Assembly (NCBI RefSeq): GCF_000715075.1
Contig: NC_134082.1
Span: forward strand, 210,685,948 to 210,749,947
Length of the DNA: 64,000 nucleotides
From: Nicotiana tabacum
Lineage: Eukaryota > Streptophyta > Magnoliopsida > Solanales > Solanaceae
Direction of reading: 5' to 3'
Under the pieces are notes generated by a model, which did not search any database, had not been told where the DNA came from, and saw nothing but the letters and a program-made list of their open reading frames with translations. Below are positions 23,188-35,354 of the stretch, one piece after another. A program made the position numbers and the translations under genes. Positions within the stretch are counted from its first letter, which is position 1. Each line of letters begins with the position of its first letter.

Positions 23188-23412
23188 CAGCGCGGCCGCG
23201 GTCATTCAAGCGCGGTCCGCGCTAAAGCCGCGCGGCCGCGATGCATTTTTGTGCGGTCCGCGTGGCTGAGTCTGAGGGCTAGGGTTTCAGGTTAACCAGC
23301 GCGGTCGCGCACCAAAACAGTGCGGTCCGCACTGGAAGGGTTCAGAGAAGCCCCAATTTTTCTCCCACTCGGCGCGGCCGCAACACATTTTTGTGCGGTC
23401 CGCGCCAGGTCC
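23188..23412 (+). repeat. Paired-box hairpin modules, 3' LTR copy
   Basis: Same four modules as at 14940-15165, with independent changes (for example GCGCGGTCGCGC in module 3 box 1 and CCGCACTGG in its right arm). The paired-box order and spacing are kept. Confidence 0.75.
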
Positions 23413-24264
23413 TCAGAAAGGTATACAAGTTCGGAAAATCTCAGTCATTTTTCACTTTTCAAAAACCTAAAACCCAAGAGGCGATTTTCCAAACAACTTT
23501 TCTTCTCCAAAACGATTGGTAAGTGATTTCTAACTTAATTTCTTTATTCCTTAACATCTTTTAACATAATTTCAACTTCAAATCAAAGATTTTCATAGGG
23601 AAAATTGGGTGTTTTGGGTAGAACCTAGGTTTTCTACAAATTGGGATGTTGGACCTCAATTTGGGGTTCGATTTCAAAACAAAACATATATTTGGATTTG
23701 TGGGAGAATGGGTAACCGGGTTTTGGTCCGAACCTCGAGTTTCGATCACGTGGGTCAGGGGGTATTTTGACCATTTTGGAAAAAACCTTGTAAAATTTAT
23801 TTTTCATGCATGGGGAGTGATTCATTTAATAATTATTAATAGGATTAGGATGTTATTTGCTACTTGGTAATGTGGAGTACGGTGTATAGGCATGGTGACG
23901 GTTATCTATGCACCGGAGTCTAGCATGACCGTGAGTCTTGATTGCTTTTAATTCGAATAACGTGACACAACCTCCTTGTTTATTTGATGAGTTTCATATA
24001 ATGTGAACGGTTGAGGTAAAATTGTGATTGATGTACTTTTGGAGCGTTAGCTCAAACATGAATGTGTTAGTTGAGGAAGAATGGATTTAAAAAGAGAATG
24101 TGTTGTGATTACTCCCTTGCCGGGATGTGTAGACCGATATATATACTCTCCCTTGTCGGGATATTTTGGGCTGTTAGCTGTACCCTTGCCGGGTTAAAGG
24201 TATTGAGTTGTTATTCTCCCCTGAAGGGGTCTACTATATGAAGTCAGATATTATGAACTATATT

Positions 24265-24600
24265 ATGGGATCGTGTGGCACGTCGTCCACTTATATATGA
24301 TACGTTGCCGGTGACATATTGTGCACTGTGATAAAGATGAAATGGGAACGGGTGGTACGCCTACCACGTGGTATATGGAAATAGGGATCGTGTGGCACGC
24401 CGTCCACCTATATATTGTTAAAAGGGATCGTGTGGCACGCCGTCCACCTATATATTGTTAAAAGGGATCGTGTGGCACGTCGTCCACTTATATACTATAT
24501 TATGGGATCGTGTGGCACGCCGTCCACTTATATACTATATTATGGGATCGTGTGGCACGCCATCCACTTATATACTATATTATGGGATCGTGTGGCTCCC
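24265..24600 (+). repeat. 40-bp minisatellite, 3' LTR copy
   Basis: About six GGATCGTGTGGCACG(C/T)CGTC units with TATATA-rich spacers, ending in a partial unit. Fewer copies than in the 5' LTR. Confidence 0.85.
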
Positions 24601-25214
24601 CGATAGCATGTCCCCTCCCAGTTTTACTTTGTATTATCTTGTTATTGTTTTCTTGCACTTGCTGTATATATATCTGTACAGGTTAATTGTGGTAGGTACT
24701 GTCTAGCCTCGTCACTACTTCGTCGGGGTTAGGCCAGACACTTACCAGCACATGGGGTCGGTTGAGCTGATGCTACACTCTGTGCATTTTGTGCACAGAT
24801 CAAGGAGCAGCTTACGGTCCGCAGCAATAGGACTTCTGGGAGCTATCTTCAGTCCAGGGACTCTCGAGGTAGCCTAGCTGGCGTTCGCAGGCCGAAGTCC
24901 CTTTCCATGTTTTTTTTTTCGTTTGTTTATCTTGTATCAAACAAACATGATGTATTTTCCTTTCAGACATTGATTGTAGTATTCTGTAGTAGTCCGTGAG
25001 CTAGTGACACCAGACTCTGGGTAGCATTTTGGTTTAAACTTCCGCACTTTTGGTTCTCAGTTGCTTTAGATTTAAAGTCTTTCGCTTAAATTTGGTCTCG
25101 TTTATTATATTGTTTGGAAGGAAGCAGGAAAAAATGTTTTATATATTTGGCTTGCCTAGCTCCGATAGTAGGCGTCATCACTACACCCGATGGTGGGAAA
25201 TCCGGGTCGTGACA

Positions 25215-25851
25215 AACTTCTAAGTAAAATCATTTCAATGTAGAATAATTAAATATGTATTTTAAGTATTCTTATTTAATCATATAAAGTAATTAATTCA
25301 TGTTCAATTAAGCACCCAAAATAATTATTCAGTATCATATTTAAGAATAAAAAAATTATACAAGCCTAAATTCATCTATATCTATACTATAAAGTCCCTA
25401 TCGAAATATCGTTCGCCTTTTTTTATCCTTTAAAAATTAATTTCACACCAGACAAAATAGTCATTTAATTATTTTTCGAATATTTAGGACTTCAAAATCA
25501 ACTAAAATTTTATTTAAGAAGATCCTAATATTAAGTCTTCAAATTCAATTAAAATTTACTTTATTATTATTTTTCCTTATTTGACCATTAAAGTTTTTTT
25601 AATTCTTAGCCTCTAAGGTATAAAATAGTATTTTTTTTCCCTCCAAATTGCAATAATTGATTGCCTAAAATATGGAACAACCACTAGCAATGTATATTCG
25701 CTTTTTCCTGTTAAATTTTTAAGAGTTTTGATTTAATCTTAACTTTAAATTTCTAGAAGTCTAAACTAATATAGTGTTAATTTAGAAATAACTATAAATT
25801 TGTCATCCCCCCACCCCCTCACCCTCTGATAATTTTGAAAAATTGACCTCA
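25215..25851. other. AT-rich interval between two chromoviruses
   Basis: No gene. Contains a diverged copy (about 25375-25500) of the TCTATACTATA...GTCGTTCGCCTTTTTT repeat seen near 12970-13070. A C-rich patch CCCCCCACCCCCTCACCC lies at about 25808. Confidence 0.5.
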
Positions 25852-26559
25852 TGTCACGACCCGAATTTCGCACCCTCGGGGTCGTGATGGCGCCTACTAA
25901 TAGGAGCTAGGCAAGCCAACTTAAATTACCTTTACACACATTCTTTTCCATAATTATCAATATGTAATAAAAGCAACATAATTAAAATTTCAAGCAGAAG
26001 TCTTAACTTATATAAAAACTGAATAGAAATGCGGAAAGTTTAACATAATCCTCTACCCAAGATTGGTGTCACAATGCTCGCGAACTTCTAAGATTTACTA
26101 AATACAATCGTATGAAAGAAAAAATTATAAAATGTTTGTTTCGGTACAAAAGATAACAAACTGAATAAAGAGAGAGAGAGAGAGACTACGGGCCTGCGGA
26201 CGTCAGCAAGGCTACCTCGGTGTCTCTGGACTGAAGTCAGCTCCCGATCAAATTCTACTGCTGAGGTCCAAAAGCTGCTCCTAGATCTGTGCAAAAAAAT
26301 ACACAGAGTGTAGCATCAGCACAACAGACCCCATGTGCTGGTACGTGCCTGGCCTAACTCTGGCGAAGTAGTGACGAGGCTAGACAGGACCTACCAAAAA
26401 AACTGTGCAGATATATGCAATAAAAGGAAATATACAGAATTTAAACAGCTAAGAGGGGGAGCATGCTATGGGGAGCTAACAGTTTCAAATAGAAATCCTC
26501 AATAACAGAAAGAAGTAACAAAGCCAGAATGTCAACAAGAATCAAAAGTCAACAATTTG

Positions 26560-27010
26560 CACGGCATCACCCTTCGTGCTTTTACTCTCGTCCTCACCAA
26601 AACAATACACGGCATCACCCTTCGTGCTTTACGCTCTTCCTCACCCAAACAACAATCACAAGACAAATAGGGTAAGGAAATCTATAACCTCGAAGTAAAT
26701 CAAATAAGAACAAGTAATGAAAGAAACAACATAACTCGGATATCAACAAAGAATCAGAAAGCAACAAATACACGGCATCACCCTTCGTGCTTTACGCTCT
26801 CGTCCTCACCAAAGCAATTATATAATTGAAATATGCAAGACATCACCCTTCGTGCTTTTACTCTCTTTCCTCACCATATAATCAATAAAATCGGCACGGA
26901 ATGGTACATCGTGCGGCACGACATCACCCTTCGTGCTTTACACTCTTTTCTCACAATAGCAAACAATGCACGGCATCACCCTTCGTGCTTTATCACTCTT
27001 CCTCACCCAA
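26560..27010 (-). repeat. GCACGGCATCACCCTTCGTGC tandem repeat
   Basis: The core CGGCATCACCCTTCGTGCTT, followed by (T)ACTCT(C)...TCCTCACC, recurs about six times between 26563 and 27005. GCACG and CGTGC can pair in each unit. Position in the LTR matches the 40-bp array of the related family. Confidence 0.8.
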
Positions 27011-27054
27011 GCAACAATCACAAACAAGGGGCAAGGGAGTAGACAAATAATGAT

Positions 27055-27215
27055 AGAAATTCCGGCAAGGGAATACAAATAAACAGCTAACTCCCGGCAA
27101 GGGAGCACAATTAAGCAGTTAAAAACCCGACAAGGGAACAATATCAATAATCTCAGCATCCCGGCAAGGGAGATAGTCAACAAAGCAACAAGCATCCCGG
27201 CAAGGGAGCAATTCA
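27055..27215 (-). repeat. CCCGGCAAGGGA boxes
   Basis: Five to six CCGGCAAGGGA(G/A) or CCCGACAAGGGA boxes lie at 20-45 bp intervals. They are the reverse-strand counterpart of the CCCTTGCCGGGA boxes at 16000-16075 in the plus-strand element. Confidence 0.75.
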
Positions 27216-28121
27216 ATAATTCTTTCTCTTTCTTTCACTTTTACCTCCTATCTCACTTTATCACCTGATCCAACGCTTCAAAGGGGTTCAATCATTTCAT
27301 ATACTTTCACGTTTTATGATATACTCGAGCCAATGCTCCAAGAATGTACAAATTATAATTCTTCCTCAAACTCTTCACATTATATGAAATTTATCAATTT
27401 AACAAGGAAGAGGTATCACAAAATCCGAATAAACACAAATAAGGCTCACGGTCATGCTAGACTCCGGTGTATAGATACTCGTCACCATTCCTATACATCG
27501 TACTCAACAATTAGAAAATAGCAAACAACACTCTAATCCTATTCCCTCAAGCCAAAGTTAGAACAAGAACTTACATCGATCCAAAGAATAGCAATCAACC
27601 CTCAAATACCGCCTTTCCTTTATAATCCGACTCCGAAACAACGATATCTAGGCATAATTAATTCAATAATATCAATAAAAACTCGACAACAAAATCTCAT
27701 AGCTTAGATATGAAGTTCCTAGCATTCTTCCAAAAATACTAAAATTCGACCCCAGGCCCACATGGTCCAAACACGAGGCTCGGACCAAAACTCGATTACC
27801 CATAACCCCACGAGTTCAAATATATAATTTATTTTAAGATCCGACCCCAAATTGAGGTTGAATCACTCAAAATTCTCAAAAACCTAACTCTACCCAAAAC
27901 CCCAAATTTCTACTCTAAATTACATGTTTTAGGCTTAGGAATTCAATAGATATTGATGAAAAATGAAGAAAACGAGTTGAAATTTACTAAACCAAGACGT
28001 ATTGGTGAAAGAGAGCTTCAATGGACGCCTAAGGACCTTGGAAAAGAAAGAGTTCGTGTGTTTTTATGAAAATCCCGCAACTACACTGTTCTGGAATTAA
28101 AATTTATAACTGGGCAAAATT

Positions 28122-28402
28122 GCTCTATGCGATCGCGAAGAGAGTCATGTGATCGCATAGGGGAAGGGAAGGTTGGTCTCAGCGATCGCGAACCAAGCAT
28201 TGTGATCGCATAGAAGAAAGGACTTTGCACTTTCAGGTTTGGTTTTATGAACTGCGATCGCGGAAGAAGGATGTGATCGCATTGAATGAATTGTGGCTAA
28301 GCTACACAATCGCGGATGAATCTATGCGATCGCATAGAACAAAACTGGGCACCTGGAAGCTTACACTATGCGATCGCGATGCTGCCTATGCGATCGCATA
28401 GA
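28122..28402 (-). repeat. Five paired-box hairpin modules (GCGATCGC type)
   Basis: Paired boxes at 28129/28149, 28182/28202, 28254/28273, 28306/28326 and 28370/28390, that is 19-20 bp start to start. One box of each pair is usually GCGATCGC, the other (G/A)(T/C)(G/A)ATCGC or GCGATCGC. Modules 1 and 5 have perfect 10-bp arms, CTATGCGATC with GATCGCATAG. The LTR position matches the GCGGCCGC modules of the other family. Confidence 0.75.
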
Positions 28403-29134
28403 ATTAAATATCAGAACACCAGAACTGCTACTTTCTGCAACTTTTTCTAATGCTAAAACCATCCCGAGACACATCTGAATCACACCCGAGCCCTCGGGGC
28501 TCCTAACCAAACATGCACTCTAACTCAAGAACATCCTACGAACTCAACCGTGCGATCAAATCGCCAAAATAACATCAAAAACAACGAATCAAGCCTCAAA
28601 ATCACTAGTTTTTTCTCAAACTTCATGAAGTTTCAAATTTAGGAATTCAAGTCTGAATCACGTCAAACGACGTCCGATTTCAACCAAATTTTACAGAAAG
28701 CGCTTAAACCACATATAAGACCTGTATTGGGCACCGGAACCAAAATACGGGCCCGATACCAATGCTTTCTAATTCATTTTTATTTCAAATTTTCATATTA
28801 AATTTGAGAAAACAATTTCTTTTAAAAATTCATTTCTCGGGCTCGGGACCTCGGATTTCGATTCCGAGCACACACCCGAGTCCCATATTTTTCTACGGAC
28901 CCTCCGGAACCGTCAAATCACGGGTCCGGGTCCGTTTACCCAAAATATTGACCAAAGTCAACTTTAACCATTTTAAAGCCACAATTTATCAAATTTCACA
29001 TAATTTAACACATAAGCTTTTCGGGCTACGCGCCCGGACTGCGCACACAATCTAGGCAACTAAAGGTGAGGTTTTCAAGGCCTCGAAAGCATGAAAAAGG
29101 GAGAAAACCGGTGATGACCCTTTGGGTCGTCACA

Positions 29135-29148
29135 TTTTCCACCTTTAA
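29135..29148 (-). other. Polypurine tract of minus-strand chromovirus
   Basis: On the minus strand TTTAAAGGTGGAAAA lies directly before the LTR. It matches the TAGAGGTGGAGAA of the plus-strand relative. Confidence 0.7.
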
Positions 29149-29986
29149 AACAACCGTTCGTCCTCGAACGGACATAAGAAGGAAGTACCTGAGTCGGGGA
29201 AAAGGTGAGGATAACGGTCCCGCATATCGGACTCGGACTCCCAGGTTGATGCCTTAGGAGGCTGACCTCTCCACTGAACACGAACTGAAGGAAAACTCTT
29301 CGACCTCAACTGGCGAACATGCCGGTCTAGAATAGCTACCGGCTCCTCCTCATAAGATAAGTCCTTGTCCAACTGGACAGAGCTGAAATCTAACACATGG
29401 GATGGATCGTCATGATATTTCTGAAGCATGGACACATGAAACACTGGATGTACGGCTGATAAGCTCGGTGGCAATACAAGTCTATAAGCCACCTCTCCCA
29501 CTCGATCAAAAATCTCAAATGGACCAATGAACCTAGGGCAAAGCTTGCCCTTCTTCCCAAATCTCATCACGCCCTTTATAGGCGACACTCGGAGCAATAC
29601 CCGCTCACCAACCATGAAAGCCACATCTCAAACCTTTCGATCTGCATAGCTCTTTTGCCTGGACTGAGTTGTACGAAGTCTATCCTGAATGATCCTGACC
29701 TTGTCCAAAGCCTCCTGAACCAAATCTGTACCCAACAACCGAGCCTCTCCCAGCTCAAACCATCCAACCAGAGATCGACATCGCCTACCATACAAAGCCT
29801 CATAAGGAGCCATCTAGATACTCGACTGGTAGTTGTTGTTGTAGGCAAACTCTGCTAAAGGCAAGAACTTATCCCACGAAACTCCAAAGTCAATGACACA
29901 AGCTCGGAGCATATCCTCCAATATCTAAATAGTCCGCTCAGACTGCCCGTCCGTCTGAGGATGAAATGTTGTACTCAACTCAACCT
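29145..29986 (-). pseudogene. Integrase C-terminus and chromodomain, minus-strand chromovirus
   Basis: Reading leftward, the fragment starts inside the integrase core (VELSTTFHPQTDGQSERTI, with the catalytic Glu), then MAPYEALYGRRCRSLVGWFE and SRQKSYADRKV. A TGA follows, and then [20 protein letters not shown] to SEMLQKY-type sequence and the chromodomain [19 protein letters not shown]...[19 protein letters not shown], which is complete here. In-frame stops replace expected Arg and Gln codons (about 29625 and 29814). The fragment is cut at 29986 by the Ogre-like insertion; the rest lies beyond the window. Confidence 0.88.
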
Positions 29987-30704
29987 TGTGAGCACGTAAT
30001 TTTGGCCTCACGAAAACTACTCTAAAATAAATCAAAAAATAAAACAAAAATTCTCTTAATATGCAGTTTTTAGAATTTATGTGGCGTTTATTAATTATTT
30101 GTGTTTTGTCCATAAATGTTTACTTTGTTATAGTTAAATAATAATAAATAAAACAAAAATACATGCATTTAAAAGATAATTAAAAGAAAATCACAAAAAA
30201 TATGCATTTACCTTATTTTGGTCATCTAATTATGTCATTGTGTGATTATTGTTTTGTCTATGTGTTAACATTTGTTAAAAAGTAATTAATATTTTGTAAG
30301 AGTAATTTTGTTTTTATAATTTTAATTAGCATTTTAATAATTAAGGAATAAAATTGGAAATTGAGAAGAGTTAATTAAATGGGCAAAACGGATCTGGGCC
30401 AAAATCTTAAACAAAATCAGGCCCAAACAAATCAAACCCCTCAGCCCAATCCAAACCCCCATGTCCGGTCCAATTTAATCGAACCAAACGACGGCGTTTT
30501 GTCGCGTTTCATCAAGGACCGTTGGATCAAACCCACCCAACGGCTGAGATCTCCACACCCTTTACCCATAACCCTTACCCGACCCACTGCCCCGATCCAA
30601 TCCTTTCCCTCAACTTAAACCAAACGACGTCGTTTGGTTAAGTGAGCTGATCCTGACCGTGTATCTTACTTGATCGGATGGTCAATATCCATCCACCCCA
30701 TCCC

Positions 30705-30711
30705 TATATAA
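30705..30711 (+). promoter_or_regulatory. TATA box of the Ogre-like LTR
   Basis: TATATAA in CCCTATATAAGTCC, matched in the inverted copy at 2056-2065. It follows near-palindromic ACGACGTCGT boxes (about 30620) and AACGACGGCGTTTTG (about 30486). Confidence 0.5.
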
Positions 30712-31324
30712 GTCCAAATCCCTACCCCGGCCCCCTAACTAAACACCCCCCCTCTCTACTGTTCATCGTCATCTCCGAAATCACACCCCTAACCCTAGCC
30801 GCCTTAACTCTCCATCGCCTGAAACCCGGCGGCAACAACGCCGCCGGTCACCACCTGAACACCCTCGACTCCTCACAACCCCCTCTTTACGGATCTGGTG
30901 TCAGTTTCCTTCGAATCAGGCCCCAACTCTTCGAATCTTAAATCGAAGGTTGGCCTGAAAACCTTATCTTCTCCAATGGCCTCCAAATAAACACCGTAGC
31001 TTCCCCTAACTACCCTAGCTATGGATCTGGTATTTGTTTGGCTCGAATCACCTCAGAGCTCTTCGAATCTTCTTTTGAAGGTTCGAGCCAAACATGAACT
31101 CACCCAGTTTTGTTCCAAACTGACACCAAATGACCCCTAGGCCTCCCTCACCCTTGTGTCATCTTTGGTTCCCCTCGAATCTGACCAGAAATGGTTGAGA
31201 CCCAAATCGAACCTTTAAGAACCCTAGAAACACCAAATTTTTGGATTCTGCCCAAATTAAATAGAAGATTGGGGTCTAATCGACCTTAGTCAAAGTATTT
31301 TCAGTTGAAAATACTTCGACTAAG

Positions 31325-34127
31325 TGTAAGCACGTGATTTTTGACCCTCCCCGAGGATTTTCACATTTTTTTAGCATAAATATGTAATTGGGTCTAATAT
31401 AGCCATTTTAACTATTTTTACTTTATTTCGTTGCAAAAAGAAAAAATCACAAAAATACATATATAAATTTTAGTTTATGTATTTCTCATAAACGTGGAAA
31501 AAATACAAAAATTGTACTTTATTTTGGTACTTTATATAAATTCGAAAATTACAAAAATATATAGTTCTATTAATGTTTGCAGTCATTATAATTTTGAAAA
31601 ATACAAAAAATATTACTTCATATTTTATCTTTATTAAAAAACGAAAATTACAAAATAGTTTTATTAATATTTTGTAGCTATTTTAATCTCGAAATATTAA
31701 GAAAATAATAATATAGTTTTGTTTTAAATAATTAGTCTTATTTTAGTAGCTATTTTGCTTACATAATTAGTTAAGCAACGTCGTGTTCTTATTCTCGGAT
31801 CCGGGCAAAAGAATAATATTCGGGTTCAAACTACCCGGTTTTAGGCCTAATTTTCGGACCTAGCCCATAATAAACCGAGTCCACGACACATGGGGAACCC
31901 CACCACGCGTGGGGGACACAAACCTTGAACCCCACCACGCGTGGGGCTCATTTTTCTTGGCCAAAGGGATCAAATACACGGACAAAGAAAGGATTAAAGG
32001 AGGGACTTCCAGTTTTTGAAGAGAGGAGGTATTGTACATCTTCTTCTTCCTAAAGAAGAAGAAGAAACCCTACGGACCAAAACCAGAAAACCCCCCCAGC
32101 TCCACCATCGCCTCCTTCCTCCATTAAATCCGGCGAGCCCTGCTGCTTCGTCACAACCCCCCGCCGCTACCAGCTCCCTCCACCTCCGTCAACTGTTCGA
32201 ACGACCATAACCACCGGAGCCCCGTCGACCTTCCACATCTGCTTCTTCCTCAAGCCAAACGACCACTGTCCACGTCACCCAAACCACCAGCTGCGTCATC
32301 ACTGCCACCAACCACCATGGCAGCCTCACCACCTTGACCGAACGACCCTTCATCCCTCGTCGATCAGCAGCTATCGTTGCTGCATCGTCCAGCCAGTAGT
32401 CCACGCCCTCACGTCCAAACAAATTCCAGAAGAACCCTAAACCACCACGTTCTTCTCCTTCAAACAAAACCCTAAACCAGTCGCCACCCCCACGTCCAAA
32501 CGATCGTCTGTAACGTCCAACCATGAATCACCCTCCCTCCTTGCCACGACTGACCGAAAAAAACACGCACACGCCAGCTGAAACTTAACCGAAAACATTC
32601 GAAAAGTAGCCCAGAAGTTCTGTCTGGGGTGAGGTCGTTGAGGTCGTCTTTGGTTCATCGAGGTCCGGTACGTCGAGGTTGTTGTCCGAGGTTTCGTCGC
32701 AGGTCCAACGCATCGGACGATAATATCAAGTAGGTTATCTCTGTCCGTGTCCTTCATATTTGCTGTTTAGTAACATGTACATGTGTTTGTTGAAATACAA
32801 TCCTAGTTCATGCGAATAGTATGCAAATGAGCGAGACATATTCATATGATGTTTGTAAATCACTATTTCTTGTTAATTAACTCCGTATGATATTGAAATT
32901 TGGTCGTGAATGCATTTCCTTTGTTCCGTCATGTTAAGTAGTTATTCGGCATTTTATTTCTTCATGCTCAGATTATTGTTATCTAAATGTTTGTCTTAAT
33001 AGTTGTTTGTACATGCAGTAGTAATGTTAAAATCATAGTAGTAATTTAATCCCGCGGAAAAAATACTCGTTTCATCAAATAAGTTTAATCGACAACCCAT
33101 GACCTCGCGAAGTAGCAAAGAAATGTAGTCATTTTAGCCTTGTCCTTTTCTAAAGAAAAAAGAGAATAAATAAAAAAAACGAGACTAGCTTCGCCAAAAT
33201 AAATGTACAGATTGTGGAGCCCTCACACAATATATGTATTAAATACTTAGATTCCGGGTCGGGCCGTTTAGCGAATTTCACGGCCCTACCCAAAATAATA
33301 ATGCGCTAGTTACTTTAGGCGCGCCTTTAATAATTTAATTTCCTTAAACTCGGGTGCACATTTATGTGACCTAAATCCAAATCTCAACGGAATCAAAATG
33401 TGTCTCTAATCACGGGTACATTGATTGTGACGTGGTCTGAGATGCACGTTGCAAATTCTGTTTTAAATAATGAATGAGACGAGCCTCGACGAACAAAAAT
33501 GCACAAGCTGTGGGGCCCTCTAAATGTATATATATTAAAACACTTAGATTCGGGACAGGCCGTTTAGCTAATTTTATGGCCTTCCCCAAAATAACAATAC
33601 GCTAATTGCGTTAGGCACGCTTTTAATAATTTATCTTCCTAAACTCGGGTGCACATTTATGTGACTCAAATCTCAATCCCAACAGAGTTGAAATGTAGCT
33701 CTAACCACTGGTACATTGATTGTAACGTGGTTCGAGATATGTTTCCACGATGTTGCAATTCTTGATAAAAATAACAGTAAATGATAAAAGCGGTTAAAAG
33801 TTAAATTTTGCACATAAGTTTACATTTGTATAAAATCAGATAATCAAGCCGAATATAACAGTTGAGCGACCGTGCTTGAACCACGGAACTCGGGAATGCC
33901 TAACACCTTCTCCCGGGTTAACAGAATTCCTTATTCAGATTTCTGGTACGCAGACTGTAACATGGAGTCATTCTTTTCCTCGATTCGGGATTAAAATTGG
34001 TGACTTGGGACACCCTAAATCTCCCAAGTGGCAACTCTGAAATAAATAAACAAATCCCGTTTCGATTGTCCTTTAATTGGAAAAAACTCCCTGCGCCCTC
34101 GCGGGTGCGGAAAAAGGAGGTGTGACA
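31325..34127 (+). mobile_element. Solo LTR with CTAAG target duplication
   Basis: Begins TGTAAGCACG and ends GGTGTGACA, flanked by CTAAG at 31320-31324 and 34128-34132. It is the same family as the LTRs of the nested gag-only element, reading the same from TGTAAGCACGTGATTTTTGA to the CACGCGTG pair. No internal sequence is present, so it arose by LTR-LTR recombination after insertion. Two CACGCGTG boxes lie at 31904 and 31936. Confidence 0.93.
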
Positions 34128-35354
34128 CTAAGGTCTGTTTGATTTCAAAAGTTCGAATCCAAATTGAGCCTGTGGTAATGTTTAAAGATTCAGAGGTATT
34201 TTTTTTCTACTTCTTTTTGTTTCCTACGTGTATATTGTTGCCTATTTTAGTTGTCTATGTAATTTTTCATATTTGTTTAGTTAATTCTGTGATTCTGCCT
34301 CATACCCGATTAGTCGATCAGAATTATATCATTTTTCAGTTGGTTATGATTGTTTATAATATGTGTAATCGACTCGATTAAGTTCGTCGATTAGTTGCTT
34401 TGTAAATTCTTATTTCCATTAATACTGATTGAAACAATCTGTTTACCTATTGTTTGTTGACAATTGTTATAGATAGTCAGTTGATTAGTCTTTTAAATCA
34501 TGCTTGTTTGTAAATCAATAAGCCCGTCAAATGGATGTTGTGTGTGTATTGATTTTTGGGCAGTAAGTTTCAGGCAGTGTCAATACTGACAATGCTCCTG
34601 CATTTATTGCTCTTTGATTCAGTCTTCAATTTCGATTCAAATTTTGTTCTGTTGAGTTGTGTATTGTTAATATGTGTGTATGCAAGTTCAGTGTTCCATC
34701 TGAATTTAGCTCTTGTACATCAGCTATTGCATTTCCCTGTTTAGCATAATCTGTAAAGGCAGAATGTTTGTTTGATTTAGGAATTGGTTATTAGCTGCTA
34801 AACAGTTTAATTCAGATAAGTTTGTTAAGGTTTAGGCAGTTTGGTCTGGGGAAGTAATAACAGTAATATTAAGGGATTTCCAGGGGTATTTCTGGAATGA
34901 AACAGTGAGAGAAATATGATAGTATAGTGGGCTGAAAGTGAAATGTTAATGGCTATAGTTTAATGTAATAATGGGAAACAAAGGGTAATGGGAATGCTGA
35001 AAATCAGGAAAAGTTCACTTAATGGGATTTAAAGTAGTAAAAGCAGATTTTAATGGGATTTTCTGATTTTTTGAAAAGAAGAAGGGGTCCAGGCAGCACT
35101 GAAAGGAAAGGGGCAGACCTGTATAAATACAGGGACACACATTAAGGAAAGAAGGGATATAGAAATAGATGAACACACACAGAAATACATATACACAGAG
35201 AGAGAGAGAGAGACAGAGAGAAAATCTAGACAGAAATTAAGAGAGGAAAAACACACAGAAGCAGAAACAGAAATCTGATTCAAGAAAAAGAAAGAAAACA
35301 GAAATAAAGAAAGAAAAATCAGAAGTAGGAAAAACAGATTTCTACAATAGAAGC

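Larger units (their letters stand above)
14216..25214 (+). mobile_element. Complete, inactive Tekay-type chromovirus (Ty3/gypsy)
   Basis: Two long LTRs (14216-17256 and 22462-25214) enclose gag, protease, RT, RNase H, integrase and a C-terminal chromodomain in that order, with a tRNA-Met-type primer site and a polypurine tract. Domain order, long LTRs and chromodomain indicate the Tekay/Del clade. Five-base flanks are AACAA and AACTT, only three bases alike, so the target duplication is imperfect; old substitutions or recombination between copies could explain this. Many stops and single-base frameshifts make it non-autonomous. The LTRs differ by many substitutions, repeat-copy changes and a deletion of about 120 bp, so the insertion is fairly old. 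Confidence 0.9.
22462..25214 (+). mobile_element. 3' LTR of Tekay-type element
   Basis: Starts TGTGATGACCCG and ends GGGTCGTGACA. It is 288 bp shorter than the 5' LTR because about 120 bp is deleted at about 23845 and the 40-bp array has fewer copies and an abrupt junction (24595, GTGTGGCTCCCCGATAG). Otherwise collinear. Confidence 0.9.
25852..29134 (-). mobile_element. 3' LTR of a minus-strand chromovirus
   Basis: On the minus strand it runs from TGTGACGACCCAAAGGG (29134) to CGGGTCGTGACA (25852). It resembles the LTR of the plus-strand Tekay-type element in its ends, the CCCGAG(C)CCTCGGGGCTCC block and the general order of repeats. Its repeats have different sequences: GCACGGCATCACCCTTCGTGC units, CCCGGCAAGGGA boxes and GCGATCGC modules. 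It is therefore a sister family. Flank before 25852 is CCTCA; the other end of the element is not in the window. Confidence 0.88.

Noticed and set aside
14216..25214. Chromovirus as a possible endogenous pararetrovirus
   Set aside because: LTRs, tRNA-Met primer site, integrase and chromodomain identify a Ty3/gypsy element; no movement or coat protein genes of pararetroviruses were seen.
30379..30941. Small proline-rich frames in the Ogre-like LTR
   Set aside because: They lie in U3/R of an LTR and are not maintained in the inverted copy at 1-2768.
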